A stretch of 64,000 nt of DNA from Bradyrhizobium vignae (GCF_004114425.1 NZ_RDQF01000017.1:62001-126000), one strand, 5' to 3'; positions 43,340 to 52,345 are shown, counted from the stretch's first letter. Made by a program: numbers and translations. The notes: generated by a model not told the origin, from the sequence alone.

Positions 43340-44740
43340 ATGCAAGACCTCTGGCGCCTGTCGGCCGCCGACCTCGCCACCCTCGTCAAGTCCAAGAAAG
43401 TCTCTGCCAGGGAGGCCGCGCGGGCTGGCCTCGCGCGGCTCGATGCCGTCAATCCCCAGCTCAATGCCGTGATCGACCACCGGCCGGAGGACGTGCTCAA
43501 GCAGGCCGATGCCGTCGATGCGGCCATCGCGCGGGGCGAGGACCCCGGTGTGCTCGCCGGCGTGCCCGTCACCATCAAGGCCAATGTCGACCAGGAAGGC
43601 TTTGCCACCACCAACGGCCTGAAGCTCCAGCGCGACCTGATCGCGCGCGAGGACAATCCGGTGGTCGCCAATTTCCGCAAAGCCGGCGCCGTCCTGCTCG
43701 GCCGCACCAATTGTCCGGCCTTCTCCTACCGCTGGTTCACCACCAATCTGATCCATGGCGACACCAAGAACCCCCGCGACGCTTCGCTGACCCCGGGCGG
43801 CTCCTCCGGCGGAGCCGGCTCGGCGGTCGCGGCCGGCATCGGTCACATCGCCCATGGCACCGACATCGCCGGGTCGATCCGCTATCCCGCCTATGCCTGC
43901 GGTGTGCACGGATTGCGCCCGACGCTCGGCCGCATCCCCGCCTTCAACCCGGCACTGCCGGAGCGCCCGATCGGGCCGCAGATCATGGCGGTGTCAGGCC
44001 CGCTGGCGCGCACGGTCAACGATTTGCGCATCTCGCTCGAAGCAATGTCCGCCCGTGACGTCCGCGACCCCTGGTTCGTGCCGGTGCCGCTGCAAGGCCC
44101 GACACGGGAAAAGCGCGCCGCGCTCTGCCTCAATCCGGGCGGCCTTGCCACCACGCCGGAGGTGAAGGCGGCGGTGAGCGATGCCGGCAAGCGCCTCGAA
44201 CGCGCCGGCTGGACCGTCGACATCATCGCGGACACGCCGCCAATGCGCGAGGCGGTCGAGTGGCAAATAAAACTCTGGCTCGGCGACGGTTATGAGGCGC
44301 AGCTGGAAATGGCCGAGCGCGAGGGCGATCCCGGCGCGCTGGCCTGTCTGCGCGGCAACCGCGCAAGGGTCACGCCGATGGACCAGGCCAATTACGCCAA
44401 GGCGCTGACCCGAAGAGCCACGCTGACGCGCGAATGGATGTTGTTCTTCGAAAGATACTCGGTGCTGCTGACGCCAGTCTCAGGCGAGTTGCCGTTCCCG
44501 GATCATCTCGACCGCAAGGACGACGAATCCTTCAAGCGCGTCTGGGAAGCGCAGCTGCCGCAGATCGCCATTCCCTTCATGGGCTTGCCGGGCCTCGTCG
44601 TCTCCACCGGACTCGTCGGCAAGGCCCCGGTCGGTGTGCACATCGTTTCCGGCCGCTATCGCGAGGATCTCTGTCTGCTGGCAGGTGAAGCGATCGAGGC
44701 CGGCGGCGTGCCGCCGTCGCCGATCGATCCCGCGGGCTAG
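43340..44740 (+). CDS. Amidase (amidase signature family)
   Basis: 466 aa from ATG 43340 (MQDLWRLSAADLATLVKSKK). Catalytic Ser-cisSer-Lys triad visible: Lys in VTIKANVDQEGFATTNG, cis-Ser in TPGGSSGGAGSAVAAG, nucleophile Ser in HGTDIAGSIRYPAYACGVHG. Hydrolyses carboxylic amides; the substrate is not predictable and it is not GatA (no gatB/C here). Ends 2 bp before the glutathione peroxidase gene, so the two are probably cotranscribed. Confidence 0.92.
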   Translation: MQDLWRLSAADLATLVKSKKVSAREAARAGLARLDAVNPQLNAVIDHRPEDVLKQADAVDAAIARGEDPGVLAGVPVTIKANVDQEGFATTNGLKLQRDLIAREDNPVVANFRKAGAVLLGRTNCPAFSYRWFTTNLIHGDTKNPRDASLTPGGSSGGAGSAVAAGIGHIAHGTDIAGSIRYPAYACGVHGLRPTLGRIPAFNPALPERPIGPQIMAVSGPLARTVNDLRISLEAMSARDVRDPWFVPVPLQGPTREKRAALCLNPGGLATTPEVKAAVSDAGKRLERAGWTVDIIADTPPMREAVEWQIKLWLGDGYEAQLEMAEREGDPGALACLRGNRARVTPMDQANYAKALTRRATLTREWMLFFERYSVLLTPVSGELPFPDHLDRKDDESFKRVWEAQLPQIAIPFMGLPGLVVSTGLVGKAPVGVHIVSGRYREDLCLLAGEAIEAGGVPPSPIDPAG

Positions 44741-44742
44741 CG

Positions 44743-45219
44743 ATGAGCACCATCTACGACTTCAAGGCCAACTCGCTTGCCGGCGAGGAGGTGCAGATGC
44801 GCCGGTTCGAGGGGCAGGTGCTCTTGATCGTCAACACCGCGAGCAAATGCGGCTTCACGCCGCAATATCGCGGCCTCGAGGATCTCTATCGCGACCTCTC
44901 CCCGCGCGGTTTCTCGGTGCTCGGCTTTCCCTGCAACCAGTTCGGCGCGCAGGAGCCGGGGCAGGCGAGCGAGATCCAGGAGTTCTGCTCGACCCATTAC
45001 GACGTCACCTTCCCGCTGTTCGAGAAGATCGACGTCAACGGGCCGAAGGCGCATCCTCTGTACGAGTACCTGAAACGTCAGCAATCCGGCCTGTTGGGCG
45101 CCTCCATCAAATGGAATTTCACCAAATTCCTGGTGGACCGTGAGGGCCGCGTGGTCGCCCGCTACGCGCCGACCGCACGGCCCGAAGGATTGCGGCAGCA
45201 AATCGAAACACTGTTGTGA
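44743..45219 (+). CDS. Glutathione peroxidase family protein
   Basis: 158 aa thioredoxin-fold peroxidase. Peroxidatic Cys in VNTASKCGFTPQYRGLEDLY, Gln in FPCNQFGAQEPG, Trp/Asn in IKWNFTKFLVD: the catalytic tetrad is complete. Reduces hydroperoxides; Cys-type bacterial members usually use thioredoxin. No signal peptide. It starts 2 bp after the amidase stop and is followed after 11 bp by the DUF3297 gene. Confidence 0.93.
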   Translation: MSTIYDFKANSLAGEEVQMRRFEGQVLLIVNTASKCGFTPQYRGLEDLYRDLSPRGFSVLGFPCNQFGAQEPGQASEIQEFCSTHYDVTFPLFEKIDVNGPKAHPLYEYLKRQQSGLLGASIKWNFTKFLVDREGRVVARYAPTARPEGLRQQIETLL

Positions 45220-45230
45220 GCGAGACAAGC

Positions 45231-45473
45231 ATGAGCGACGAATTTCCCGACCGCCTGTCGGTCGACCCGAACAGCCCGTACTACAACGCGGACATCCTGG
45301 CGCGCGACGTCGGCATCCGCTTCAAGGGCATCGAGAAGACCAATGTCGAGGAGTATTGCATCAGCGAAGGCTGGGTCCGCGTCACCGCAGGGAACGCCAA
45401 GGACCGCTACGGCAACCCGCTGACCATCAAGGTGCACGGCCCGGTGGAGCCGTATTTCAGGGATAAGAAATAG
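45231..45473 (+). CDS. DUF3297 family protein
   Basis: 80 aa from ATG 45231 (MSDEFPDRLSVDPNSPYYNA). Matches DUF3297: ILARDVGIRFKGIEKTNVEE, YCISEGWVRVTAGNAKDRYG and KVHGPVEPYF. Function unknown. An upstream GTG (45216) overlapping the peroxidase stop is possible but adds only MSETS. Likely cotranscribed with the peroxidase gene. Confidence 0.85.
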   Translation: MSDEFPDRLSVDPNSPYYNADILARDVGIRFKGIEKTNVEEYCISEGWVRVTAGNAKDRYGNPLTIKVHGPVEPYFRDKK

Positions 45474-45502
45474 TTTGAACTGAGCGCGCGCCGCTCTCTC
45501 CT

Positions 45503-45620
45503 CGTCATTGCGAGGAGCTCGCGACAAAATTGCGCAGCAATTTTGCGCGGATGCGACCAAGCAATCCAGGATCTTTCCGCGGTGACAATCCGGATTGCTT
45601 CGCTTCGCTCGCAACGACGA
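45503..45620. repeat. CATTGCGAG-family composite repeat
   Basis: Starts CGTCATTGCGAGGAGCTCGC and ends GCTTCGCTCGCAACGACG. It contains an AAAATTGC/GCAATTTT palindrome at about 45536-45544. Bases 45503-45557 are exactly repeated in reverse orientation at 49859-49913. Confidence 0.85.
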
Positions 45621-45644
45621 CAACAACCACCAAAGGCCAGCCCC

Positions 45645-46814
45645 ATGTCCGTCCGCATCACCGACGTCCGCGAGATCACAAAACCGATCTCGTCCCCGAT
45701 CCGCAACGCCTATATCGACTTCACCAAGATGACGACGAGCTTAGTTGCCGTCGTCACCGACGTCGTTCGTGACGGCAAGCGCGTCGTCGGCTACGGCTTC
45801 AACTCCAACGGCCGTTACGGGCAGGGTGGCCTGATCCGCGAGCGCTTTGCCTCGCGCATTCTCGAAGCCGATCCGAAGTCGCTGCTCAATAGCGCCGGCG
45901 ACAATCTCGACCCCGACAAGGTCTGGGGCGCGATGATGACCAACGAGAAGCCCGGCGGTCATGGCGAGCGCTCGGTCGCGGTCGGCACCATCGACATGGC
46001 GGTGTGGGATGCGACGGCGAAGATCGCCGGCAAGCCGCTGTTCCGCCTGCTCGCCGAACGCCACGGCGTCACCGCCAATCCGCGCGTCTTCGTCTACGCC
46101 GCCGGCGGCTACTATTATCCCGGCAAGGATCTTTCGATGCTGCGCGGCGAGATGCGCGGCTATCTCGATCGCGGCTACAACGTCGTCAAGATGAAGATCG
46201 GCGGCGCGCCGATCGACGAGGATCGTACGCGTATCGAGGCGGTGCTGAAGGAGATCGGCAACGACGCGCAACTCGCCGTCGACGCCAACGGCCGCTTCGA
46301 TCTGGAAACGGGAATCGCCTACGCAAAAATGCTGCGCGACTATCCCCTGTTCTGGTACGAGGAGGCCGGCGATCCCCTCGACTACGCGCTGCAGGCGGCG
46401 CTCGCCGAATTCTATCCGGCTCCCATGGCGACAGGCGAAAACTTGTTCAGCCACCAGGACGCCCGCAACCTGATCCGCTACGGCGGCATGCGCCCCGATC
46501 GCGACTGGCTGCAATTCGACTGCGCGCTGTCCTACGGCCTGTGCGAATACCAGCGCACGCTCGAGGTGCTGAAGACCTACGGCTGGTCCCCCAGCCGCTG
46601 CATACCGCACGGCGGCCACCAGATGTCACTCAACATCGCCGCCGGCCTCGGCTTAGGCGGCAACGAAAGCTACCCCGACCTGTTTCAGCCCTACGGCGGC
46701 TTCCCGGACGGCGTCCGCGTCGAGAACGGCCACATCACCATGCCCGAGCTTGCAGGCATCGGCTTCGAAGGCAAGTCCGATCTCTACAAGGAAATGAAGG
46801 CGCTGGCGGAGTAG
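45645..46814 (+). CDS. tarD: D-tartrate dehydratase TarD (enolase superfamily)
   Basis: 389 aa from ATG 45645 (MSVRITDVREITKPISSPIR), mandelate racemase/muconate-lactonizing fold. Counting from this start, catalytic Lys184 lies in VVKMKIGG (KxK), metal ligands are Asp213 (VDANGRF), Glu239 (WYEEAGD) and Glu265 (TGENLFS), and His322 is in RCIPHGGHQ. These positions coincide with those of the D-tartrate dehydratase characterised from Bradyrhizobium japonicum, also 389 aa, so I assign that function: D-tartrate to oxaloacetate plus water. The start choice reproduces that numbering. No transporter or regulator is adjacent. Confidence 0.92.
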   Translation: MSVRITDVREITKPISSPIRNAYIDFTKMTTSLVAVVTDVVRDGKRVVGYGFNSNGRYGQGGLIRERFASRILEADPKSLLNSAGDNLDPDKVWGAMMTNEKPGGHGERSVAVGTIDMAVWDATAKIAGKPLFRLLAERHGVTANPRVFVYAAGGYYYPGKDLSMLRGEMRGYLDRGYNVVKMKIGGAPIDEDRTRIEAVLKEIGNDAQLAVDANGRFDLETGIAYAKMLRDYPLFWYEEAGDPLDYALQAALAEFYPAPMATGENLFSHQDARNLIRYGGMRPDRDWLQFDCALSYGLCEYQRTLEVLKTYGWSPSRCIPHGGHQMSLNIAAGLGLGGNESYPDLFQPYGGFPDGVRVENGHITMPELAGIGFEGKSDLYKEMKALAE

Positions 46815-46835
46815 CCCGACTGTGGCGACACACAC

Positions 46836-46910
46836 GTCATTGCGAGCGAAGCGATCCAGAATCTCACCGCGGAGGCAAGTCTGGATTGCTTCGCTGCGCT
46901 CGCAATGACG
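46836..46910. repeat. CATTGCGAG-family repeat, short complete copy
   Basis: Runs from GTCATTGCGAGCGAAGCGAT to GCTTCGCTGCGCTCGCAATG, a compact imperfect hairpin with TCCAGA/TCTGGA inside. Lies between the stops of tarD (plus) and the DUF418 gene (minus), where it may act as a terminator. Confidence 0.8.
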
Positions 46911-46956
46911 GCGGAGAGAGCCGTGACGTTCTCGTATGTCTCCGCCTGCGGCGGCT

Positions 46957-48096
46957 TCATCGCTCTTTCCCCGCCTCCACCGCCGCCATCGGCTGTCGCG
47001 CCCCATACATCAACGACCGCCACAGCCATTCGAGCGGGCCGTAGCGATAGCGACGCAGCCACCAGACGCTGAACAGCGCCTGTGCGGCGTAGACGGCAAT
47101 GCCGATGGCGAGAGCCTCGGCGACGCCAAGCCGGCCGAACAGGCCGAGGCCGTAGCCGTAAAAGATCCAACCGAAGATGAGGGACTCCGCTATGTAGTTG
47201 GTGAAGGCCATCCGTCCCAGCGGCGCGGCCCAGCCGAGCAGCTTCTTGCCGCGATCGAAATGGGCGATGCCGAGGATGGCGGCGCCATAGCCCAGCGCCA
47301 ACAGGGTGGCGCCGAGCGGCTCGATGCCGCGATAAAGCAGGCCCGCGCCGAGAGCGAGCGCGGGAAGCCCGATGACGAACAGGGCGCGGGTGTTTTGCAC
47401 GATGCCGCTCCGCCAGGCCAGTATTCCCAGAAGAAATAGCCCGATCGTACGCAGAAAGACGAATGCGTGGAGCGAAGCGATCAGGGGAATTTCGCGCAGC
47501 CGAAACGCCAGCACATCGAGAAAGCCGCCCGTCGCATAGATGCGATTGGCGTCCATGGCATCGCGCCAGATCATAGTCCGGCTGGGAAACAATCCAGCCG
47601 GCGGAAAAGCCTGCATCGCCAGATACAGCCCCAGAGATGTCACTGCGGCGAAAGCGAGCAGCCAGCGCGGGCCAAACAGCAATGGTAGCACGATGAATCC
47701 GGCTAGCGCATATTCGGCGAGGATATCGCCATTCCAGATCAGGCAAAGGTGGATAATGCCGAACACCAGCAGCACGGCAAGCCGGCGCAGGAGCAAAACG
47801 GTGCGACGTTTGCTGGCGGCGAGCCGGTCGAATTGAATGGCAAGACCTGCGCCGAACAGCAGCGAAAACAGCGCGAATGCCTTGAGCTCGATAGCCTGTG
47901 TCAGGATCGTTTCGATGGTCTGGTCGATGGGCGAAGCGAGTGTCTTGGGGCCGAGAAACTGCTCGAAGATCGAAATGCGAAATTCCATCACGAGATTGAT
48001 CGCCATGACGCCGAACAGGGCGATGCCCCTGAGCACGTCGATGGCATCGATCCGCTCTACGGACGGTGTCGGAGCTGCGGGGCTATATGGCGTCAT
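46957..48096 (-). CDS. DUF418 family membrane protein
   Basis: 379 aa from ATG 48096 (MTPYSPAAPTPSVERIDAID). Begins with the DUF418 N terminus (DVLRGIALFGVMAINLVMEF) and has about nine hydrophobic segments; the domain core GRMAFTNYIAESLIFGWIFY and PLEWLWRSLMYG is at the C terminus. Inner-membrane protein of unknown transport or sensing role. The frame stays open far upstream into the malonyl-CoA decarboxylase gene, but that part is antisense noise; family similarity begins at this ATG. Confidence 0.88.
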   Translation of the reverse strand: MTPYSPAAPTPSVERIDAIDVLRGIALFGVMAINLVMEFRISIFEQFLGPKTLASPIDQTIETILTQAIELKAFALFSLLFGAGLAIQFDRLAASKRRTVLLLRRLAVLLVFGIIHLCLIWNGDILAEYALAGFIVLPLLFGPRWLLAFAAVTSLGLYLAMQAFPPAGLFPSRTMIWRDAMDANRIYATGGFLDVLAFRLREIPLIASLHAFVFLRTIGLFLLGILAWRSGIVQNTRALFVIGLPALALGAGLLYRGIEPLGATLLALGYGAAILGIAHFDRGKKLLGWAAPLGRMAFTNYIAESLIFGWIFYGYGLGLFGRLGVAEALAIGIAVYAAQALFSVWWLRRYRYGPLEWLWRSLMYGARQPMAAVEAGKER

Positions 48097-48177
48097 GCAA
48101 GTCTCGGCTAATTCGGCCTTGCTGCCGCAGCTGCGCCCGGCCAGGCTCGGTGCAGGCGAGGTGCCGCCACGTTCTTT

Positions 48178-48255
48178 GTCATTGCGAGCGAAGCGAAGCA
48201 ATCCAGAGTCTGTCCGCGAAGGCAGTCTGGATTGCTTCGCTGTGCTCGCAACGAC
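48178..48255. repeat. CATTGCGAG-family repeat
   Basis: GTCATTGCGAGCGAAGCGAA to GCTTCGCTGTGCTCGCAACG with AATCCAGAGTC/CAGTCTGGATT inside. Fills the gap between the malonyl-CoA decarboxylase stop and the DUF418 start on the minus strand. Confidence 0.8.
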
Positions 48256-48272
48256 GCTGTGACGCGGCCTCT

Positions 48273-49625
48273 TTACGACAGCCGCATGTCCAGCAGCCTT
48301 CGTCCCTCGCCCTTCAGCAGCTTCTTCACCGCACTGGACGCCACCACCTCGCCGTCGTTCGCATAGGCCTCGTGGTTCTTCTCGATGTCGTCGAGGCGGT
48401 AGAGATAGTTGACCATCACGCCGGCGGACTCCCGCACGCCCTTGGGCGAGAGGTCGCCCATCCAGTTGATGCGCTCGAGCCGGGCACCGTTGCCGAGATG
48501 GAAGCGGGCGACGGAATCGATCAGCCGGCCCTTCGGCGTGCGCGCCCTCAGGAAATAGTAGGCGGCGAGCGGCTCCAGCACGCCGCGAAGCAGTGCCGCC
48601 GTCTCGGGGCTTTCGAACCATTTGGGATCATCGAGACGCTTCAGCGCCTCGCGGTCCTCGTCCGCCAGCGGCAGCTCCTTGTCCTGCTTCACCCAGGCCA
48701 TGAAGCCGGGCACCGGCGACAGCGTCACGAAGGTGTCGAGCTTCGGCAATTCGCGGCGCAGCTCCTCCACCACCTGCTTGATCAGGAAGCTGCCGAAGGA
48801 GATGCCGCCCAGGCCGCGCTGGGTGTTGGAGATCGAATAGAACACGGCGGTGCGCGCCTTCTCGATGGGAAGGTGCTGGCGGTCGACCGCGAGCAGCGGC
48901 GCGATCGCGCCCGGGATCGTCTCTGTCAGCGCCACCTCGACGAAGATCAGGGGCTCGTCCACCATTGCGGGATGGAAGAAGGCGTAGCAGCGGCGGTCGA
49001 CCGGGTCGATACGGCGGCGCAGATCGTCCCAGTCGGAGATCTCATGCACGGCTTCGTAACGGATGATCTTTTCGAGGATGTTGGCCGGGGTCGACCAGTC
49101 GATCCTGCGCAGCACGAGAAACCCCCTGTTGAACCACGAAGAGAGAAGATGCGAGACGTCGCGGTCGAGCGCGGCGAGATCGGTGTGCCCGTTCATCATG
49201 CCGAGCAGATCGGCGCGCATCTTGACGAGATCGCCGGTGCCACCCGGCGCGCGGTTGAGGCGGCGGATCAGTTCCTGCCGCCGCGGCTCGGAGGCGAAGT
49301 GCAGGGCACTGGCATCCTCGTCGCTCGGCTTGGCGCGCCATTGTTCGATCGCCTTGGAAAGTCGTTCCCGGTCGGGGCCGAAAAAGCGCACCAATCCTTC
49401 GAAAAAGGCGCGGCGTCCCGCCGCATCCAGCTCCTGATAGAGATCGAGCACCTCGCGCGCCATGGCGGTGCCGGAGGCTTCGCCCCGGCCGGACAGCAGC
49501 GCGCCGCAAAGCTCGAGCAGTCCATCGGCATCTCGTTTGGTGTCCGAGGCGTCGCCGCGGCGAAGCAGCGTGCGGCCGCGCTCGGAGATGGTGGCGAGCA
49601 GGTCGGAGAAGAAGGCGTTGGCCAT
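48273..49625 (-). CDS. Malonyl-CoA decarboxylase
   Basis: 450 aa. Converts malonyl-CoA to acetyl-CoA and CO2. Two-domain MCD family: N-terminal helical bundle (MANAFFSDLLATISERGRTL) and C-terminal GNAT-like catalytic domain with GLGGISFGSFLIKQVVEEL (Ser) and ARFHLGNGARLERINWMGDL (His), then SAGVMVNYLYRLDDIEKNHE. In rhizobia MCD (MatA) usually comes with malonyl-CoA synthetase and a malonate carrier; neither is adjacent here. ATG at 49625. Confidence 0.95.
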   Translation of the reverse strand: MANAFFSDLLATISERGRTLLRRGDASDTKRDADGLLELCGALLSGRGEASGTAMAREVLDLYQELDAAGRRAFFEGLVRFFGPDRERLSKAIEQWRAKPSDEDASALHFASEPRRQELIRRLNRAPGGTGDLVKMRADLLGMMNGHTDLAALDRDVSHLLSSWFNRGFLVLRRIDWSTPANILEKIIRYEAVHEISDWDDLRRRIDPVDRRCYAFFHPAMVDEPLIFVEVALTETIPGAIAPLLAVDRQHLPIEKARTAVFYSISNTQRGLGGISFGSFLIKQVVEELRRELPKLDTFVTLSPVPGFMAWVKQDKELPLADEDREALKRLDDPKWFESPETAALLRGVLEPLAAYYFLRARTPKGRLIDSVARFHLGNGARLERINWMGDLSPKGVRESAGVMVNYLYRLDDIEKNHEAYANDGEVVASSAVKKLLKGEGRRLLDMRLS

Positions 49626-49797
49626 CTGGGCTTTCGATTCAGGTTTGTGCGTTGCGGAAGCTTACATGGGATTTGGGCAGAAGCCGATCACAATCAAGGA
49701 GGGGGATGCGGCATCTTTAGTTGGAGTGTGCGTTTGGCGAATGACGGCATGTTCAGGCCAGCGGGATTTGGAGAACGCGGCGGCCATCTCACCCGCC

Positions 49798-49913
49798 GTC
49801 ATCGCAAGCGCAGCGAAGCAATTCAGACTGCCTCCGAGGAGGGATTCCGGATTGCGTCGTCGCATCCGCGCAAAATTGCTGCGCAATTTTGTCGCGAGCT
49901 CCTCGCAATGACG
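49798..49913. repeat. CATTGCGAG-family composite repeat (inverse partner of the 45503 copy)
   Basis: Lies in the 331-bp gap between malonyl-CoA decarboxylase and AraC genes, in which I see no gene. Starts GTCATCGCAAGCGCAGCGAA; its last 55 bp (49859-49913) are the exact reverse complement of 45503-45557, including the AAAATTGC/GCAATTTT palindrome, and end CTCGCAATGACG. Confidence 0.85.
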
Positions 49914-49956
49914 GGGGAGAGAGTTACGCAAGGCGCTCGCAATGACGAGATTGGGG

Positions 49957-50766
49957 CTACCCCTTCCCCGCAAACTCCGTCGGCGTCCGCCCCGTCACCT
50001 GGCGGAACGCCGCCGAGAACGCCGGCACGCTCGCATAGCCAAGCTGCGTGGCGAGCTGTTTCACCGAGACATTTGCATCCGTCGACAGCCGCTGGATCGC
50101 AGCCGCAATCCGCGCGCGCTGGCACCAGCTCTTGAAGCTGAGCTGCGTCTCGGTCGAGAACAGCCGCGACAGCGTCCGCACGGAGGTTCCGACCGCGCGC
50201 GCCAAGGTGTCGATGTCGTGCAGGCCGGTGGGATCGTCGAGCACGATCATCGCGGCGCGGCGGCAGCGCACTTCGCGCGGCAGCGGTACGAACGTCGTGG
50301 AATCCTCGGCCTGGTGCAATTCCAGCATCACCAGGCGCACCAGCAGTTCGGTGCGCTCCTCGGTGTTGCCTGCATCGAACAACGCGAGGATCGCCTGATT
50401 GAGCAGCGGTGACACCCGCACCACGAATTCCCTGGTCAGGCCGTCATAGCGCTGCTGGCGCTTCAGCCAGGACAGGTCGAAATACAGCGTGCGCATCTCG
50501 ATGTCGGCGAGCAGGTCGATGGCGTGCTCGAGCCCGGCCGGCACCCAGACCGCCCGGTCCGGCGGCACCAGCCAGCGTCCCCCGGGCGTCGTCACCTGCA
50601 TGGTGCCCCTGGTCGCATAGATCAGCTGCGCCTCGCGGTGCAGGTGCGGCTCGATCCGCATCCCCTTGGGATAATCGCGGGCGACCAGGTGCACGCCCGC
50701 GGGCGAGCGGTGGTTGCTCCGGACCTCGCGGAGGATTGGCGTTTCCAAGACAGTCATTGGCAGCAT
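49957..50766 (-). CDS. AraC-family transcriptional regulator
   Basis: 269 aa with an N-terminal cupin-like sensing domain (HLHREAQLIYATRGTMQVTT, WLVPPDRAVWVPAGLEHAID) and a C-terminal double HTH (DIDTLARAVGTSVRTLSRLF; VKQLATQLGYASVPAFSAAF, RQVTGRTPTEF). Two ATGs are possible, 50766 and 50757 (MTVLETPILREV); neither has a clear ribosome site. It is divergent from the MFS gene 54 bp away and probably regulates it. Ligand unknown. Confidence 0.92.
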   Translation of the reverse strand: MLPMTVLETPILREVRSNHRSPAGVHLVARDYPKGMRIEPHLHREAQLIYATRGTMQVTTPGGRWLVPPDRAVWVPAGLEHAIDLLADIEMRTLYFDLSWLKRQQRYDGLTREFVVRVSPLLNQAILALFDAGNTEERTELLVRLVMLELHQAEDSTTFVPLPREVRCRRAAMIVLDDPTGLHDIDTLARAVGTSVRTLSRLFSTETQLSFKSWCQRARIAAAIQRLSTDANVSVKQLATQLGYASVPAFSAAFRQVTGRTPTEFAGKG

Positions 50767-50820
50767 CCCGTCATTCGCAAGACATATACCTCATTTTCGG
50801 AGCAGGAGAGGATTCGGGAA

Positions 50821-51993
50821 ATGAACAGCCCCAGCCGGGTCATCAGTTTCGTCAATGCAGGCCATTTCATCGACCATTATTCGATGCTGATCTTCGCCGC
50901 CGCCGTCATCATCATGGGCCCGGCGCTCGGCATGGCCTATTCGGAACTCCTGCCTTACGCGACGCCGGGCTTCGTTGCCTTCGGGGCGGGCTCGCTGCTC
51001 ACCGGCTGGCTCGGGGATCGCTGGAGCCGCCGTCACATGATGCTGATCTTCTTCATCGGCATCGGCGCCTCCATGATCGCGGTCGGCTTCGTGCAGACTC
51101 CCGTGCAGCTCGGCGCCGCGCTGCTCGCCATCGGCATCTTCGCCTCGATCTATCATCCCGTCGGCACTGCCATGATCGTGTCCTATGCCGACCGGCTCGG
51201 TCGCGAGATGGGCATCAACGGCGTCTGGGGCAATCTCGGCGTCGCCTCGTCGGCCCTGGTCACCGGCGTGATCGGCCAGTATCTCGGCTGGCGCTTTGCG
51301 TTCATCGTTCCCGGCGTGGTCACGATCCTGATCGGCATCGGCTTCGCGATGAGCGTCGTGCATGAGGACCGCAAGGGCTCGAAGCAGGCGGCGGCCCAGG
51401 CGCGGGTGGCAAAACAGGACATGTGGCGCGTGGTGCTGTCGCTGCTGATCGTGGTGATCGCGATCTCCACGACCTTCAACGCCGTCACAGTCGCGCTGCC
51501 AAAGCTGTTCGCCGAGCGGCTCGCTGATCTCACCAAAAGCCCGGCGCTGCTCGGGGTCATCGCCGCCTGCGTCTACGTGTTCGGCGCGATGACGCAATAT
51601 ACGATCGGCCGGCTGCTCGACCGCTACTCGCTGAAGACGGTGGCGCTGCCGCTGTCCTTCATGCTGGCGCCGTTCCTGTATCTGGCCGCGAGCCTGAACA
51701 ATCTGCCGCTGATCGTGGTCTCGATCGGCATCGTCATGGGCGCGTTCGGCCAGGTCACGGTGAACGATGCCATGGTCGGCAAGTACACCACCGAGGAGTG
51801 GCGCTCGCGCGCCTATGCCGTGCGCTATTTCGTCGGCTTCACCGCGGCCGGCGCCTCCGTCGGCCTGGTCGCCTGGCTCTACGAGCAGGGCGGGTTCGTC
51901 ACCATGCTGCACGCCTTCGCCGCCCTCTGCCTGCTCGCGATCGCCGCCGCGCTGATTCTGCCGCGCGAGATCAGGACGCCGCAGCCGGCGTGA
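50821..51993 (+). CDS. MFS transporter
   Basis: 390 aa from ATG 50821 (MNSPSRVISFVNAGHFIDHY), about 12 membrane segments. The major-facilitator loop 2-3 motif is visible in LTGWLGDRWSRRHMMLIFFI. HPVGTAMIVSYADRLGREMG and GINGVWGNLGVASSALVTGV resemble the fosmidomycin-resistance-like (FSR) subfamily of drug or metabolite exporters. Divergent from an AraC regulator, which suggests substrate-induced expression. Substrate not predictable. Confidence 0.9.
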   Translation: MNSPSRVISFVNAGHFIDHYSMLIFAAAVIIMGPALGMAYSELLPYATPGFVAFGAGSLLTGWLGDRWSRRHMMLIFFIGIGASMIAVGFVQTPVQLGAALLAIGIFASIYHPVGTAMIVSYADRLGREMGINGVWGNLGVASSALVTGVIGQYLGWRFAFIVPGVVTILIGIGFAMSVVHEDRKGSKQAAAQARVAKQDMWRVVLSLLIVVIAISTTFNAVTVALPKLFAERLADLTKSPALLGVIAACVYVFGAMTQYTIGRLLDRYSLKTVALPLSFMLAPFLYLAASLNNLPLIVVSIGIVMGAFGQVTVNDAMVGKYTTEEWRSRAYAVRYFVGFTAAGASVGLVAWLYEQGGFVTMLHAFAALCLLAIAAALILPREIRTPQPA

Positions 51994-52004
51994 GAGGCTC
52001 TCGT

Positions 52005-52052
52005 GTCCCGGACAAGCTGCAACGCGTTGGCGTTGCTGCGTAGAGCCGGGAC
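52005..52052. repeat. Small palindromic repeat (GTCCCGG...CCGGGAC)
   Basis: Outer arms GTCCCGG/CCGGGAC and an inner perfect GCAACGC/GCGTTGC pair form a compact two-level hairpin 12 bp after the MFS stop, suitable as a terminator. Part of a 431-bp stretch (51994-52424) without a gene; beyond it, 52085-52145 holds half of a CATTGCGAG-family repeat. Confidence 0.7.
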
Positions 52053-52272
52053 CCAGAAAAAAATTACAGGCGAGTGTCTCGGCGGCATGGGCCCCGCCTC
52101 AGCAGCGCACCGTCGAAGAGACGCTGCGCTGCGCCCGCAATGACGGGGAATGTGGCGGGCGGCGGGACCTGCGGCGGTACTTCCCCCGCTGCCTGCCCAT
52201 TATCCCATTCTGCCAGTGTTTTGCCCGACGGAGCAAGTCGTTTCGGCAAGTCCGAAATTTCGTGAGGTTTTT

Positions 52273-52301
52273 CAACCCCATCTCTACTGTGCATGGGGTT
52301 G
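52273..52301 (+). promoter_or_regulatory. Stem-loop followed by T-rich tract in antiporter leader
   Basis: CAACCCCAT (52273-52281) and ATGGGGTTG (52293-52301) are perfect 9-bp arms with an 11-nt loop, followed by TTTTCGCACTTTTTGTTTTC. This looks like an intrinsic terminator or attenuator, about 125 bp before the antiporter start. It could end transcription from upstream or act in the leader of the antiporter mRNA; sequence cannot decide. Confidence 0.55.
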
Positions 52302-52345
52302 TTTTCGCACTTTTTGTTTTCGCCCCCTGAACCCGCCGGTGCGGC

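Noticed and set aside
48097-48621. Upstream extension of the DUF418 frame
   Set aside because: Runs through a repeat and antisense to malonyl-CoA decarboxylase; DUF418 similarity begins at the ATG at 48096.
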